Below, in pieces: positions 37,438 to 46,503 of a stretch of 64,000 nucleotides of DNA. Location: assembly GCF_006334915.2 (NCBI RefSeq), contig NZ_VDMA02000004.1:248001-312000 (forward strand), written 5' to 3'. Below the pieces are notes generated by a model. The model was not told where the DNA came from and made no database searches. It worked only from the letters and a program-made list of their open reading frames with translations. This DNA comes from Microbispora catharanthi (GTDB lineage Bacteria > Actinomycetota > Actinomycetes > Streptosporangiales > Streptosporangiaceae). Every line of letters starts with the position of its first letter. Position 1 is the stretch's first letter. A program made the position numbers and the translations under genes.

Positions 37438-40400
37438 GGCGCGTCCTCCCGCACGATCTGGCCGCCGATGGCCTTTGCCCGCAGCGAACGGCCGGAGCCG
37501 TCGATGATCCGTACCGCGTGTGCTGGTTCCCGACGCAGCCGGTTGCCGAACGCAGTGACCTCCTGGCGGATCGCCTCCGAAGCCAGGTCACCGAGGATCT
37601 CCCCGTCGGCGGCGCGCAGCAGCAACTCCGCGGTGTCCAAGGTGATCCGGAGTTCCGCGCCGGAGGAATGTCGCAGCACCAACAGGTCGGGGAACGACTC
37701 GATGTAGCGGGAGCGTGCTCCGCTTGCGGCCAGCGCGAACTCGGTCGAATCCAATTCCTTAATTACCACGATGGCGCGTACCGCCGGCGCGTCGTACATC
37801 TGGTCCCGCAATGCGAGGCGGACGCCGTCGTAGCCGACGAAGCCCAGCACTCTGGACAGTCCGGCGAGGAACCGTGGCAGCGCTTGCTCTGGCGTGTCCA
37901 GGGCACCGAGGTATTCACCGAGATGCCGGTAACTACGCACCTCCAACCGTCCGGATACAGTGCCCCACTGGCCGAGGAACAATGCCCGCTTGAGTCGACG
38001 TATATCCGCATCGAGGATAGTGTGCAGGTCGGGGATGAGGTCTTCTCTGGCTCTCGCGGCTCGGATGGCGCCGGGCGCTGGGAGTCCGGCCGGGTCGAGT
38101 TCGGCCCATTCCTGGAGCAGGTTGTCGCTGCTGGCGCCGGCGAAGGTCAGACCAGGCAGTAACCGGGCGTCGGTGGCCGGGTTTTCGTCCGCCTCGCGTT
38201 CCGAGTGGACTTCGTCGCAGGACAGGTCGCCAGTGATCAGCCAGGCGAATGCGGACCGGACGTCCCGCACGGTCGCCCGCCGACGGCGGCGCAGGTGGCT
38301 GGTGAGTACGAGCTCCATGACCGCCGCCTTGGTGGCCGGTGCTCGTAGATCCGTGGCGTTGCGGAGAATCGGGCAGACGTCTCGAGACACGCAGTCGGCG
38401 CAGTCCGACCAGCGGAAGTCGGTGGTGAACAGATCGAGAATAGCTGCCGCAAGATCAGGCGCTTCGCCGTTTGCGTCGGCCTTTTTCGGCATCGCCAACG
38501 CCCGTTGCTTGAGGTCGACGAGTACCACCCGGGAGTCCGGGGATGCGTCGCCTCGGCGTTGCTTGGACAGTTCCGCAGCGACGTCCGGGTACAGGTCTTC
38601 GTTTTCAGTGAAGAACTGGGTGACTCGGCCGTCGTTCGCGGCGATCAGCACCGTGCACCGGTTCCGGTCCTCGCCGTCGGCTAAGTCGAGCGCCCGATAC
38701 AGCATCTCGTCGGAGGACAGCGCGCCGTTGGACTCCGAGGCGTCGTAGACTGCGACGAACGTGTGGCCGTCGAGCCGTTTGACCCAGCCGGCCTTGTCTT
38801 CGTGTACCTTTTCCGCCTGCCGAGCGTCCAGTGCGTCACCCACCTTGACAAGGAACGAGGTCTTGCCGTCACCGGGGTTACCGCTCAGCACCACGACGTC
38901 GAGCTTCTTGTTGAGTATTGCTGGCAGCAGTTCGGTGTCCAGCCGGGTTTTCGCGTAAGTGTCGTGCGCGAAAACGTCGTCCAGGCCGCGGTTTCCGGCG
39001 TTGCCGATGCCGCTTTCCCGGTACAGCCCACGCAGTGCGGCCACCGTGGGATTCACCTTGCGTTTGTCCGTAGTGGACGGAGTGCCCGGCTCGGTGAGCA
39101 GTCGCGCGAAATCTGCGGCGCTCTGCGGTCGGTCAGCCGGGTCGTACGACACGCCCTGGTAGAGCGCGTCCAAAAAGGCGCCGCCGAACCGTAGCCGGTC
39201 CTCATCGGACGGCGGCACCAACGTCCTGCGGCCTGACAGATCGGTACTGGCATAGGGGTAGCGGCCGAGCATTGCGTGCAGGATCGACGCGGCGGCGGCA
39301 TACAGGTCGGCGGCGGGGGACCAAGCGCGGCGCTCCCACACCTCCGGCGCGGTGAATGGTGGCGAGCCGACCGCGGAATGGGCGTCGTCGACGTGTGCGG
39401 CCAGCCCGAAGTCGATCAGCCGGGCGGCGCCATCGTCCCGCACGATGATGTTGGCGGGGCTGACGTCCCTGTGGTACAGGCCCTGCTGGTGCGCGTCGCC
39501 GAGGCCAGCAAGCACGTCCAGCGCGATACGCCGGAACTCGTCCCCGGTCGGGGTTTCGCGCGTGACGAGTTCTTTGAGCGTAGTGCCCGGTACGTATTCC
39601 TGGACCAGCACGCCCGGTTCTGGTTCGGGGCGCAGATCGTACACCCGGGCGCAGAACCGGCTGCGCAGCGTGTCGGTGTTTTGATATTCGTCGAATGCCT
39701 GTGCCCATGACACGCGATCCGGTTTCAGGTATTTGAGCGTGCGCAGCTCACCCTGTAGCTGTTCGTCGGTGGCGAGCCAGGTGACGGCCCATGCGCCCTC
39801 GCCGAGTTGGTGCTTCAGCCGGTATCTGTCGGCTACCAGCTGGCCTGCTATCGGTGTCGACGCGTCCTCGGTGATCGCTAATGCCGTCGCCTTGTCCGGC
39901 GCGGTCGCTGAGGCCACTTCCGCGGCTTCCGGTCGGTCGTTGTAGTCCGGCGCGAGACAGCGGACCATCAGTTCACCTATCTCCGGATAGGCCGCCGCGC
40001 GTTCCCTGGCCTGGTCGTGGTCCGGCGTCTCGTCCTGGTCGCCGTGTATCCACAGCACCAGGGACAGCGCCAGGCTGTAGACGTCATCTTTGGTGCCGAA
40101 GAATTCCATGGTGGCGCCCGGGGCGCGAAACGGCGTCGACGGATGGTCGTCGAACAAGCTGGGGGCGATGGTTTCCACGCTGGGGATCCGCGCCCGGCTG
40201 AAGTCGCGGAAGCGGACCCGGTCGTCGCCGGTGATCTCGATGTACCGGGGCCGGAGGGCTCGATGCATGATCTCCTTGGCGTGCACCGAGGTCAACGCCG
40301 CGAACGCGTCGTGCACGACGGGTTTGGCGATTTCCGGCGGAATCCGGTTTTCCTGATCGGTCGGTGTCGGACGGTCACCGCTGAGCTTCCACAGACTGAT

Positions 40401-41240
40401 GCCACTCAGGTCAGGCACGATCGGGGTGACCCGGTATCCCTCCCAGTCGAACCAGTCGCGTACATGCCAGGTACGATCTTCCTTGGCCAACAACGTAAGC
40501 GCGTCATGCTCGCGTTTGGCGAGCAGTTCCGCAGCGGGCCGGTCAGTGGCGTTGGCCACTGAAACGCAGTGCAGGAACACCAGTTCGCCCGCTGGGTTGC
40601 TACCGGCGTAGACCCGGGCGTTGCCATCGGTCCCAAGTAGTCCGGCGACTTTGTACTGCATTATCTGCTTCGGGGCCTCGGCCGGGTTTCGCGGACCGAG
40701 ACCGAGCAGGTAGCTCATCGCTTTCGGACGCAGTGCGGACATCGTGTCCGGCAGGGCGGCGTCCCGGGCGGTCAGCATGGCAGCCGCAGCGTCCAGCGTG
40801 ACCACCTTGTCCTCGCCGAGATCGCCGGTCCCGGACAGGTCGATCGACGAGTGAGACATGACCACATGGCCGGTGACCGGGCGAACCCCGCGGGGCAAGT
40901 TGGCCTGCGCCGCAGCCCACCCGCCGACCTTCGCGCGCAGTCGGCCGGCCAGCACCCGGGCCGCGTGCGCCACCTGGCCGACGGGATCGGACCGTTGCTC
41001 GCCGTTGACGTACCATGCTACTTCGCCCGCGACCACGTGTGGGCCCCAGGATTTCTCCTCGCAAACGTAGATGCCGTTGACGCCGACCACGATCAGGTCC
41101 AAATCGACCGGGTCGGTGTGCGTCGGGATCTGGCGGCCGGCGATGACGTCCCAGTCGTCCGGTAGCTCGGCCGCGAGCAGGCGGGCCGTCTTTTCTTCGC
41201 CTGGGCCGTGCCAGTCGCTGAGCACGTGCAGCCGCGCCAC
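37434..41240 (-). CDS. NERD-pseudokinase-kinase-ATPase fusion (MAD6/PglW/DptF-like)
   Basis: A 1268-residue multidomain protein. Residues 1-~170 are a NERD nuclease-like domain with Asp in VDLDLIVVG (~48) and EEK at 61-63. Residues ~200-450 resemble a kinase but read MHRALRPRYIEI where HRDLKP is expected and FRDFSRARIP where DFG is expected, so it is a pseudokinase. Residues ~470-720 are an intact kinase: GEGAWAVTW, YHRDVSPANIIV at ~589-600, IDFGLA at ~609. Residues ~740-1268 are a P-loop ATPase with SGNPGDGKTSF at ~786-796 and a Cys cluster DCADCVSRDVCPILRNA, as in DptF-like proteins. It probably senses infection and signals by phosphorylation. It starts at GTG 41240, one base after the helicase stop. 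Confidence 0.87.
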   Translation of the reverse strand: MARLHVLSDWHGPGEEKTARLLAAELPDDWDVIAGRQIPTHTDPVDLDLIVVGVNGIYVCEEKSWGPHVVAGEVAWYVNGEQRSDPVGQVAHAARVLAGRLRAKVGGWAAAQANLPRGVRPVTGHVVMSHSSIDLSGTGDLGEDKVVTLDAAAAMLTARDAALPDTMSALRPKAMSYLLGLGPRNPAEAPKQIMQYKVAGLLGTDGNARVYAGSNPAGELVFLHCVSVANATDRPAAELLAKREHDALTLLAKEDRTWHVRDWFDWEGYRVTPIVPDLSGISLWKLSGDRPTPTDQENRIPPEIAKPVVHDAFAALTSVHAKEIMHRALRPRYIEITGDDRVRFRDFSRARIPSVETIAPSLFDDHPSTPFRAPGATMEFFGTKDDVYSLALSLVLWIHGDQDETPDHDQARERAAAYPEIGELMVRCLAPDYNDRPEAAEVASATAPDKATALAITEDASTPIAGQLVADRYRLKHQLGEGAWAVTWLATDEQLQGELRTLKYLKPDRVSWAQAFDEYQNTDTLRSRFCARVYDLRPEPEPGVLVQEYVPGTTLKELVTRETPTGDEFRRIALDVLAGLGDAHQQGLYHRDVSPANIIVRDDGAARLIDFGLAAHVDDAHSAVGSPPFTAPEVWERRAWSPAADLYAAAASILHAMLGRYPYASTDLSGRRTLVPPSDEDRLRFGGAFLDALYQGVSYDPADRPQSAADFARLLTEPGTPSTTDKRKVNPTVAALRGLYRESGIGNAGNRGLDDVFAHDTYAKTRLDTELLPAILNKKLDVVVLSGNPGDGKTSFLVKVGDALDARQAEKVHEDKAGWVKRLDGHTFVAVYDASESNGALSSDEMLYRALDLADGEDRNRCTVLIAANDGRVTQFFTENEDLYPDVAAELSKQRRGDASPDSRVVLVDLKQRALAMPKKADANGEAPDLAAAILDLFTTDFRWSDCADCVSRDVCPILRNATDLRAPATKAAVMELVLTSHLRRRRRATVRDVRSAFAWLITGDLSCDEVHSEREADENPATDARLLPGLTFAGASSDNLLQEWAELDPAGLPAPGAIRAARAREDLIPDLHTILDADIRRLKRALFLGQWGTVSGRLEVRSYRHLGEYLGALDTPEQALPRFLAGLSRVLGFVGYDGVRLALRDQMYDAPAVRAIVVIKELDSTEFALAASGARSRYIESFPDLLVLRHSSGAELRITLDTAELLLRAADGEILGDLASEAIRQEVTAFGNRLRREPAHAVRIIDGSGRSLRAKAIGGQIVREDAP

Positions 41241-41241
41241 G

Positions 41242-42849
41242 TCACTTCACCTCTTTGTGATTGTTTATCTTGTAGTCATCCGGCCAGGTCCAGCGCCGGA
41301 CGTCGGGGCTCAGGGCCGCCAGTCGGTCGACGTGGGCCGTGGACTTCGTGTAAGTGATAAGCAACTGGTCCGCGGCGCGGGTGGCGCCGACGAACCCGAC
41401 ACGTTCGCGTTGCCTGGTCGGCTCGTCGATCCCCGCCGGTAAGGTTTCCAGCCCGACCAGGAACACTATCGGGAACTCGTACCCCTTCCCGGAATGCACG
41501 GTGATTACCTTCACCGTCGACGTGCTGGAGTCGAATCCGGACGGGTCGTTCCGGTCGAACACTTGGAACGGAATATTGGCCGAGGTCAACGCGGCACGCA
41601 ATTTTGTAAGGCCGCGCCATTGCGTGAGCAGGACGGCGATCTCGCCTGGCTGCCGCCGTCCGTCGGCGAGCAGAGCGGCGATTTCCCAAACGACGCAGTC
41701 GAGTTGCGCGTTCTTTGAGTCCGCCCAAATCAGATCGACCGGTTGCCCGTCCGGCGCACCGTCGATCCCGGCCACATGTTGCCCGGTCAGTACGCTTGCG
41801 GCGCGCAGCACTTGTTTCGTGCTGCGGTACGGCCGAGCCAGCGTGTGGCGGACGACGTCGCGGCCAGTTAGCGCCGAGGGCAGATCGACGTCTCGGTACA
41901 GCCCCTGCGCCTGGTCACCGACGAGCAACGCGCCCCCACGGCCGGGCCGGACGGTGTCGAGCGCGAACTGTAGCCAAGCCGGGTCGAAATCCTGTAACTC
42001 GTCGACAAGCAATGCGTCGAAGGCCTGCGGAATCCCGCGTGCCCTGGCCTTGGTCAGATCCTTGGAAGCGCCGTCGCCGCCATTGAGATCCATCCGGAAA
42101 CCAAGCCGGTGGGCGAACTTGCCGACTGTGGTCACCAGCACCGACGGGTCGTTCACCAGTCGCGTCACATACGGCACCAGCGCACGGTTGTACACCAGCA
42201 CGGCGATCTCCCAGTCCGGATGAACCCGGCGCAGTTCCCGTGCCCGGGCGGCGAGCAGCAACGTTTTCCCGCTGCCCGGCGGCCCGGTCGCCACGGCCAC
42301 GTCGGAGATCGGCGCCAGCGCGGTCACGGCCTGCGAGGTGTCCAGTTGGAACCGGGCTGCGGCCCGGTCCGCCGCCCCCGGGTCGGTGGCGCCGGTGCGC
42401 CCGGACTTGCTGAACACCACAGACGGTGCGAGGCGGTCGACGATGGCGGTGAACTCGGCGTCCGGGATCGGCCGCCGAGGCAAGTGATCCGGCCAGGCCG
42501 GATCGGTGAGGTCCTGGCGGGACAACACGATCCGCTTGGCATGCGGCTGGTCCGGGTCGAGTAGCCGTCCTGCCGCAGCGCCGAGTACCACCGCCGCGCC
42601 GACCGCGGGTGGGCCGAGACCGGTGAGCGACTCGCGTAACTCCGCGCGTTTCCGGTTGATCGAGACCCAGGGCTGCCGGTCATCCGACGACGTCCCGTTC
42701 GGGTCGAGGTCGATGGCGTACAGCCCGGCCATGCGATCGATGAGCAGCAGATCGGGTCGGTCAGGTCCGTCCGCGACCAGCAGCACGGTGCCCTCGCGAC
42801 CGGACACCGCGGCCGCAGCCTCCGTGAACACCGGATCGATCCTGAACAT
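41242..42849 (-). CDS. UvrD/Rep-like superfamily 1 helicase with divergent N-terminal domain
   Basis: A 535-residue protein. Residues ~1-165 are a divergent alpha/beta domain (LLLIDRMAGLYAIDLDPNG) at the place where NERD domains often occur. The helicase part has Walker A ATGPPGSGKTLLLAAR (~188-203), Walker B ALLVDELQDFDPAW, LLVGDQAQGLYR (motif III), RPYRSTKQ (motif IV), VITVHSGKGYEFPIVFLVGLE (motif V) and FVGATRAADQLLITY (motif VI). All motifs look active. ATG 42849 follows GGGAAGG; an adjacent in-frame TTG at 42852 is the alternative. It lies 24 bp downstream of the first gene of the operon and one base before the kinase gene. Confidence 0.88.
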   Translation of the reverse strand: MFRIDPVFTEAAAAVSGREGTVLLVADGPDRPDLLLIDRMAGLYAIDLDPNGTSSDDRQPWVSINRKRAELRESLTGLGPPAVGAAVVLGAAAGRLLDPDQPHAKRIVLSRQDLTDPAWPDHLPRRPIPDAEFTAIVDRLAPSVVFSKSGRTGATDPGAADRAAARFQLDTSQAVTALAPISDVAVATGPPGSGKTLLLAARARELRRVHPDWEIAVLVYNRALVPYVTRLVNDPSVLVTTVGKFAHRLGFRMDLNGGDGASKDLTKARARGIPQAFDALLVDELQDFDPAWLQFALDTVRPGRGGALLVGDQAQGLYRDVDLPSALTGRDVVRHTLARPYRSTKQVLRAASVLTGQHVAGIDGAPDGQPVDLIWADSKNAQLDCVVWEIAALLADGRRQPGEIAVLLTQWRGLTKLRAALTSANIPFQVFDRNDPSGFDSSTSTVKVITVHSGKGYEFPIVFLVGLETLPAGIDEPTRQRERVGFVGATRAADQLLITYTKSTAHVDRLAALSPDVRRWTWPDDYKINNHKEVK

Positions 42850-42873
42850 CAAGAAGCCTTCCCATGTCGCTAC

Positions 42874-43632
42874 CTACTGATCGGTTCGTCCGAAAAGCCG
42901 CTGCTCCTCGTCCAAAGTGGACAGAACGGCGGCGGCAGCGTCCCTTTCCGCGCGGTCCTTGGGCGCGAGTTGGTCCAGTTCGTCCTGAATGGCCTCGCGG
43001 GCGGTCGCCGGGTCGATGCCGTGGTTCAGGCCAGGCACCCCAATGCCCAGCTTCATCACCAGATCGGAAATCTGGGCCCGTTGCTGTTCGCGACTCGACC
43101 GCAACACTTCGCTGCTGGCCGCCCGCAACCCGGCCAGCCTGTCGAGCAGCACTAGTAGCACTCGGAGCACGTCGACCCGGGCGGACCGGGTGCCGTGGAT
43201 CCGCAACCACGCGGGCCAGGACGACAACGCCAGATAACCGCGCGCCGGCATGAGCTGGGTGGTGAGGGCTGGAACCACCCACATCGACCGGGTGCTGCTT
43301 TTCGCCCGATAGGCGCGCAGCTCGTCCCGACGAATACTGGCCAATGCCCGCGGCGCAAGTTCGGAGCCGAAGTATGCGCGGCAGAACTCGGCGATCAGCG
43401 CGGGATTCGCCGGTACCCCCAACTCGCTCAATGCGTCCACCGCCTGCTGGCGCGCCGGTGTGGCGGCAGAGCTCGCCGTGCCGGTCGTGGCTCGGCGCAC
43501 GGACTGAGCGGCCGCGTCGAGTGCTGCGCCCACCCGCTCGGCGGCCTGCTGGTCAAGGGCGGGTGTCTTGGTCAACGCGGCCAGCTGACGTAGCAGCTCG
43601 TCAATGTCCAACGGCTGTGGCGCTTCCTGCAT
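42874..43632 (-). CDS. Hypothetical protein, first gene of the defence-like operon
   Basis: A 252-residue protein that I do not recognise. It is mostly helical and Ala/Arg-rich. A short beta-like segment with STRSMWVVPALTTQLMPARGYLALSSWPAWLR lies in the middle, followed by a long helix (VDVLRVLLVLLDRLAGLRAASSEVL). There is no signal peptide, Cys cluster or clear catalytic motif. I chose ATG 43632; a longer frame to 43719 reads across the phased repeats and is unlikely. No good Shine-Dalgarno lies upstream, so the three CCAGACTT copies touching the start may govern transcription or translation. It could be a small regulator or adaptor for the operon, which is inference. Confidence 0.72.
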   Translation of the reverse strand: MQEAPQPLDIDELLRQLAALTKTPALDQQAAERVGAALDAAAQSVRRATTGTASSAATPARQQAVDALSELGVPANPALIAEFCRAYFGSELAPRALASIRRDELRAYRAKSSTRSMWVVPALTTQLMPARGYLALSSWPAWLRIHGTRSARVDVLRVLLVLLDRLAGLRAASSEVLRSSREQQRAQISDLVMKLGIGVPGLNHGIDPATAREAIQDELDQLAPKDRAERDAAAAVLSTLDEEQRLFGRTDQ

Positions 43633-43635
43633 ATT

Positions 43636-43663
43636 CCAGACTTTACCAGACTTTCCCAGACTT
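43636..43663 (-). repeat. Three phased direct repeats upstream of the defence-like operon
   Basis: Exact CCAGACTT (plus-strand reading) at 43636-43643, 43646-43653 and 43656-43663, a strict 10-bp period or one helical turn. The nearest copy is 3 bp from the first gene's ATG. The spacing fits a cooperative operator bound on one DNA face. Confidence 0.7.
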
Positions 43664-43800
43664 CGGCGAGGAGAGCCGAGTGCTGCTGGTGTTGGTGATT
43701 GCATGCACCGTGCCACCACGGGGATCGCGTTATCCCGCCGAGTCGTTACACTGAAGGCGCGCGCTGGTTGACCGCCGTTTGCGCCGCCGACCGCGACTGG

Positions 43801-43830
43801 TCAAGGCCACGTCCGGGGAGGTGGCCTTGA
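43801..43830. promoter_or_regulatory. Perfect 10-bp inverted repeat upstream of the defence-like operon
   Basis: TCAAGGCCAC (43801-43810) and GTGGCCTTGA (43821-43830) with a 10-nt loop, about 170 bp upstream of the operon start. No T-tract on either strand. It could be an operator or the end of an insertion remnant; the IS256 tail begins 25 bp away. Confidence 0.4.
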
Positions 43831-43857
43831 GAAGGCCACCCGTAATCCGGTGGACTA

Positions 43858-44277
<420 letters not shown>

Positions 44278-44306
44278 AGGACGCTTCGGCACCCTGCTGA
44301 AAGCAG

Positions 44307-44885
44307 ATGATTTCGACGCGCTTGCTGAATCACACTGTTCATGTGGACGAGTTCGTTGTACTGCGCAGGGACCCCGTTACCAATGGCATGTGCTACGGGG
44401 TCGATGACGAGGGTTCTCCGAGACGTATTAATCAAACTGTGCTACAGGAGGTGATAGCTACTTGGCCGGTGGCGCCAACCACACCGGACAACATCCTCAG
44501 CCTTCTCCAGAAGAGTCGCATCGCCGTACTATGCAGCCTGGCTGGCCGTGAGCTGCTGATGGATGGTGTCCTCTCAGCACTTCATGCGGTAGAAGCGGCC
44601 CTACGGCAACGAATCGAGGCAAGCGGCGAGTCCGTCTCCAATAGGCACGGCAAGCCTCTGGCATGGGGAGACCTCTTTCAGCGTGCTGTCTCGTTGGGGT
44701 TGCTGGAACGTGAACCGGACGATCTGCTTGATTATGGCCGAAATCTGAGGAACCGCCTGTCGCATCCTTCTCAAGTCATGTACTTGCCTTATGCGGCAGC
44801 CCTACGATTAATCGAGACCTCTCATCGTCTTGTGGCTCGTCTCTACGCGACGGGTGACAATCTCACCGCCGCCACTACCCGGTAG
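44307..44885 (+). CDS. HEPN-like domain protein
   Basis: A 192-residue protein. The first ~75 residues are unassigned (VDEFVVLRRDPVTNGMCYGVDD). The rest is helical, and near the C-terminus the sequence LLDYGRNLRNRLSHPSQVMY carries RNRLSH, an RX4H motif of HEPN ribonuclease domains, with Asn after the Arg as is usual. HEPN proteins are often RNases in toxin-antitoxin or abortive infection systems, though some are non-catalytic. No antitoxin (for example a MNT nucleotidyltransferase) adjoins it. It is intact although surrounded by broken genes: a HAD fragment on each side, then an IS256 tail on the left and an IS630 on the right. Codon use is less GC-rich than the operon before it. The start is uncertain; GTG 44343 is an alternative. 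Confidence 0.65.
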   Translation: MISTRLLNHTVHVDEFVVLRRDPVTNGMCYGVDDEGSPRRINQTVLQEVIATWPVAPTTPDNILSLLQKSRIAVLCSLAGRELLMDGVLSALHAVEAALRQRIEASGESVSNRHGKPLAWGDLFQRAVSLGLLEREPDDLLDYGRNLRNRLSHPSQVMYLPYAAALRLIETSHRLVARLYATGDNLTAATTR

Positions 44886-44995
44886 CTGACGGATACGCCG
44901 CAGGTCTTCAGGCAATCTGGATCGCTCGAGGCACTCGGGCCCGGTGCTGGCCACGTGGTCACGGACGTAATCCAGGCAAGCGAGATCTTGCAGGA
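44885..44995 (+). pseudogene. Second HAD-hydrolase C-terminal fragment, frameshifted
   Basis: The sequence reads ADGYAAGLQAIWIARGT in one frame and GAGHVVTDVIQASEIL in the next. These match [20 protein letters not shown] and QADHVVGDVLQAIE of the fragment at 44.06-44.28 kb. The two are similar but clearly diverged, so this is a second relic rather than a simple duplication. Confidence 0.5.
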
Positions 44996-45531
44996 GAGCG
45001 ACGAGAGCGGCGCGGCGGCTCGCAATGACAGCAGCGGTGACAGCAACGTAGGCCACCGTGGGCAGCCGGCGGCAGCCGTCCACCGCCCTCTGACCTCGGT
45101 CTCCCGTGGGGGAGCAGGGTGATTGTTCCGCCTGAAAGCGGATGGTCAGCTGGCGCGGAGCTTTCAACACTCGATCTCGGTCGGTGCGTTTACGCCGATG
45201 AGGGGAGCCACCCGGGATCGGGTCGGAACCTCAGCGGACGCCGCGTGAGACCTGGTCTTCTGCTCGTTGTCGCAGAGCGGTTGGAATCCATCGTCGTCAG
45301 CGGTGTTGTCCGCCCACATCTGGCCTCTCGCCGGGCCGCTGACCACTAAAGCCTCCCGCAGTGCGCAGCCGAGATGACACAGGTACAGCAGCCCGGTCGA
45401 ATGCTGGGGGTGGTAGACGACTGCGTCGTGCTGCTCTCAGTAGGCATCCTCGGCCTCGGTGAACTCCTCGGTGGAATCGAAATCCGCTTCGTCAGGCGGC
45501 GCGGGCAGAGCATCAGCCGGGTTACTGATCT
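44996..45531. other. Region without a recognisable gene
   Basis: About 535 bp between the second HAD fragment and the IS630 transposase. Short frames exist on both strands, but none has protein-like composition or a ribosome binding site. It is probably decayed or IS-flank sequence. Confidence 0.4.
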
Positions 45532-46310
45532 TTAATTCGTGATGTCGACTCCCGTTCTCATGGTCAGGCCGGTAGGTGGGAGGCATCCGTCGATGAGGTG
45601 GGGCCTGTACTGGATCTTCTTCAGCGCGCGCTTGATGACGCGGACGAGCTGGGGCAGGTCGGCGGCGGCGAGGTTGGCTGGGGCACCGCGTTTGAGCAGG
45701 GACCAGATGCCTTCGGTGGGGTTGAGGTCGGGGGCGTAGGCGGGGAACTGGACGATGGTGAGCCAGTCGGCGTGCTCGGCGGCGAAGGTCTTCATCCCAG
45801 GCACCAGGTGCAGGTTGAGGTTGTCCCAGATCAGCACGATCGGTGCTGCGAGCTGGGCGTGGGCGGACAGGATCAGGTCGCGGTAGTCCATCCAGCCGAA
45901 GGTCTTGGGCTCGCCCTTTCGGCCGTGGTAGATGTGCAGGCGGTAGATCAGTCGGGAGCGTTCGCCGGGTTTGTAGCAGACCAGTGCGGCGATGTTCACC
46001 CGCCCACTGCCGCGCCCGCGGACGTGGATCACTGGGGTGTGCCCGCGCCGGCCCCAGGTACGTGCGCGAGGCGGCCTCAGCCCTTGACCGGCTTCGTCTT
46101 CGAAGCAGATCCAGGCGCCTGTGGCCGCCGCGGATCTTCCACCTGCGGCCAGACCTCCTTCCACACCTCGATCGCGGCCTCGTCACGCTCTATCGCCCGC
46201 CGGGCGGGGCGCTGGCACGACCAGCCGTTACGCCGCAGCAGGTACCACACCCCCTGGACGGTATAGCCGATATGGAACCTGACTCCAACGCAGACCAACC
46301 AGTGACAACG
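45532..46310 (-). mobile_element. IS630-family transposase, frameshifted and 5'-truncated
   Basis: The catalytic part, read to a stop at 45532, has the DDE triad of IS630/Tc1 transposases: Asp in WICFEDEAGQGLRPP, Asp in IVLIWDNLNLH, and Glu in YAPDLNPTEGIWSLLKRG. The preceding part (FHIGYTVQGVWYLLRRNGWS through AIEVWKEVWPQV) lies in another frame, joining near 46,120-46,140. The N-terminal DNA-binding domain beyond ~46,310 is missing. A programmed frameshift is possible in some IS families, but the missing N-terminus argues for an inactive copy. Terminal inverted repeats were not identified. Confidence 0.8.
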
Positions 46311-46503
46311 CCGCACCATACGGCCGCCTCGATTCGCGATGATCCCCACGATCGCGCTCAATGAGATGGTCGTGGCTGAACATATCGAGGACAGCGCGGA
46401 CGAGTAGGTCGTCATCGGACGCCTGTAGGCGCTTCCTTCGTCGTCGGTCCGGTCCCCGCGTTCCTTGTGTTCCTCCCGCGAGGTGCTCTTCGGTCAGTAG
46501 CCT

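Noticed and set aside
30897-43632. Naming the operon as BREX type 2 because of a PglW-like kinase
   Set aside because: No PglX methylase, PglZ phosphatase or BrxD/BrxHI-like genes are present. Kinase resemblance alone is not enough.
30897-43632. Naming it a phosphorothioation (Dnd or Ssp) system
   Set aside because: No DndBCDE or SspABCD-like genes were seen in the window, so only the effector resemblance is stated.
45437-46186. 249-codon minus-strand frame over the IS630
   Set aside because: An out-of-frame shadow of the IS630 transposase with Arg/Pro-rich composition.
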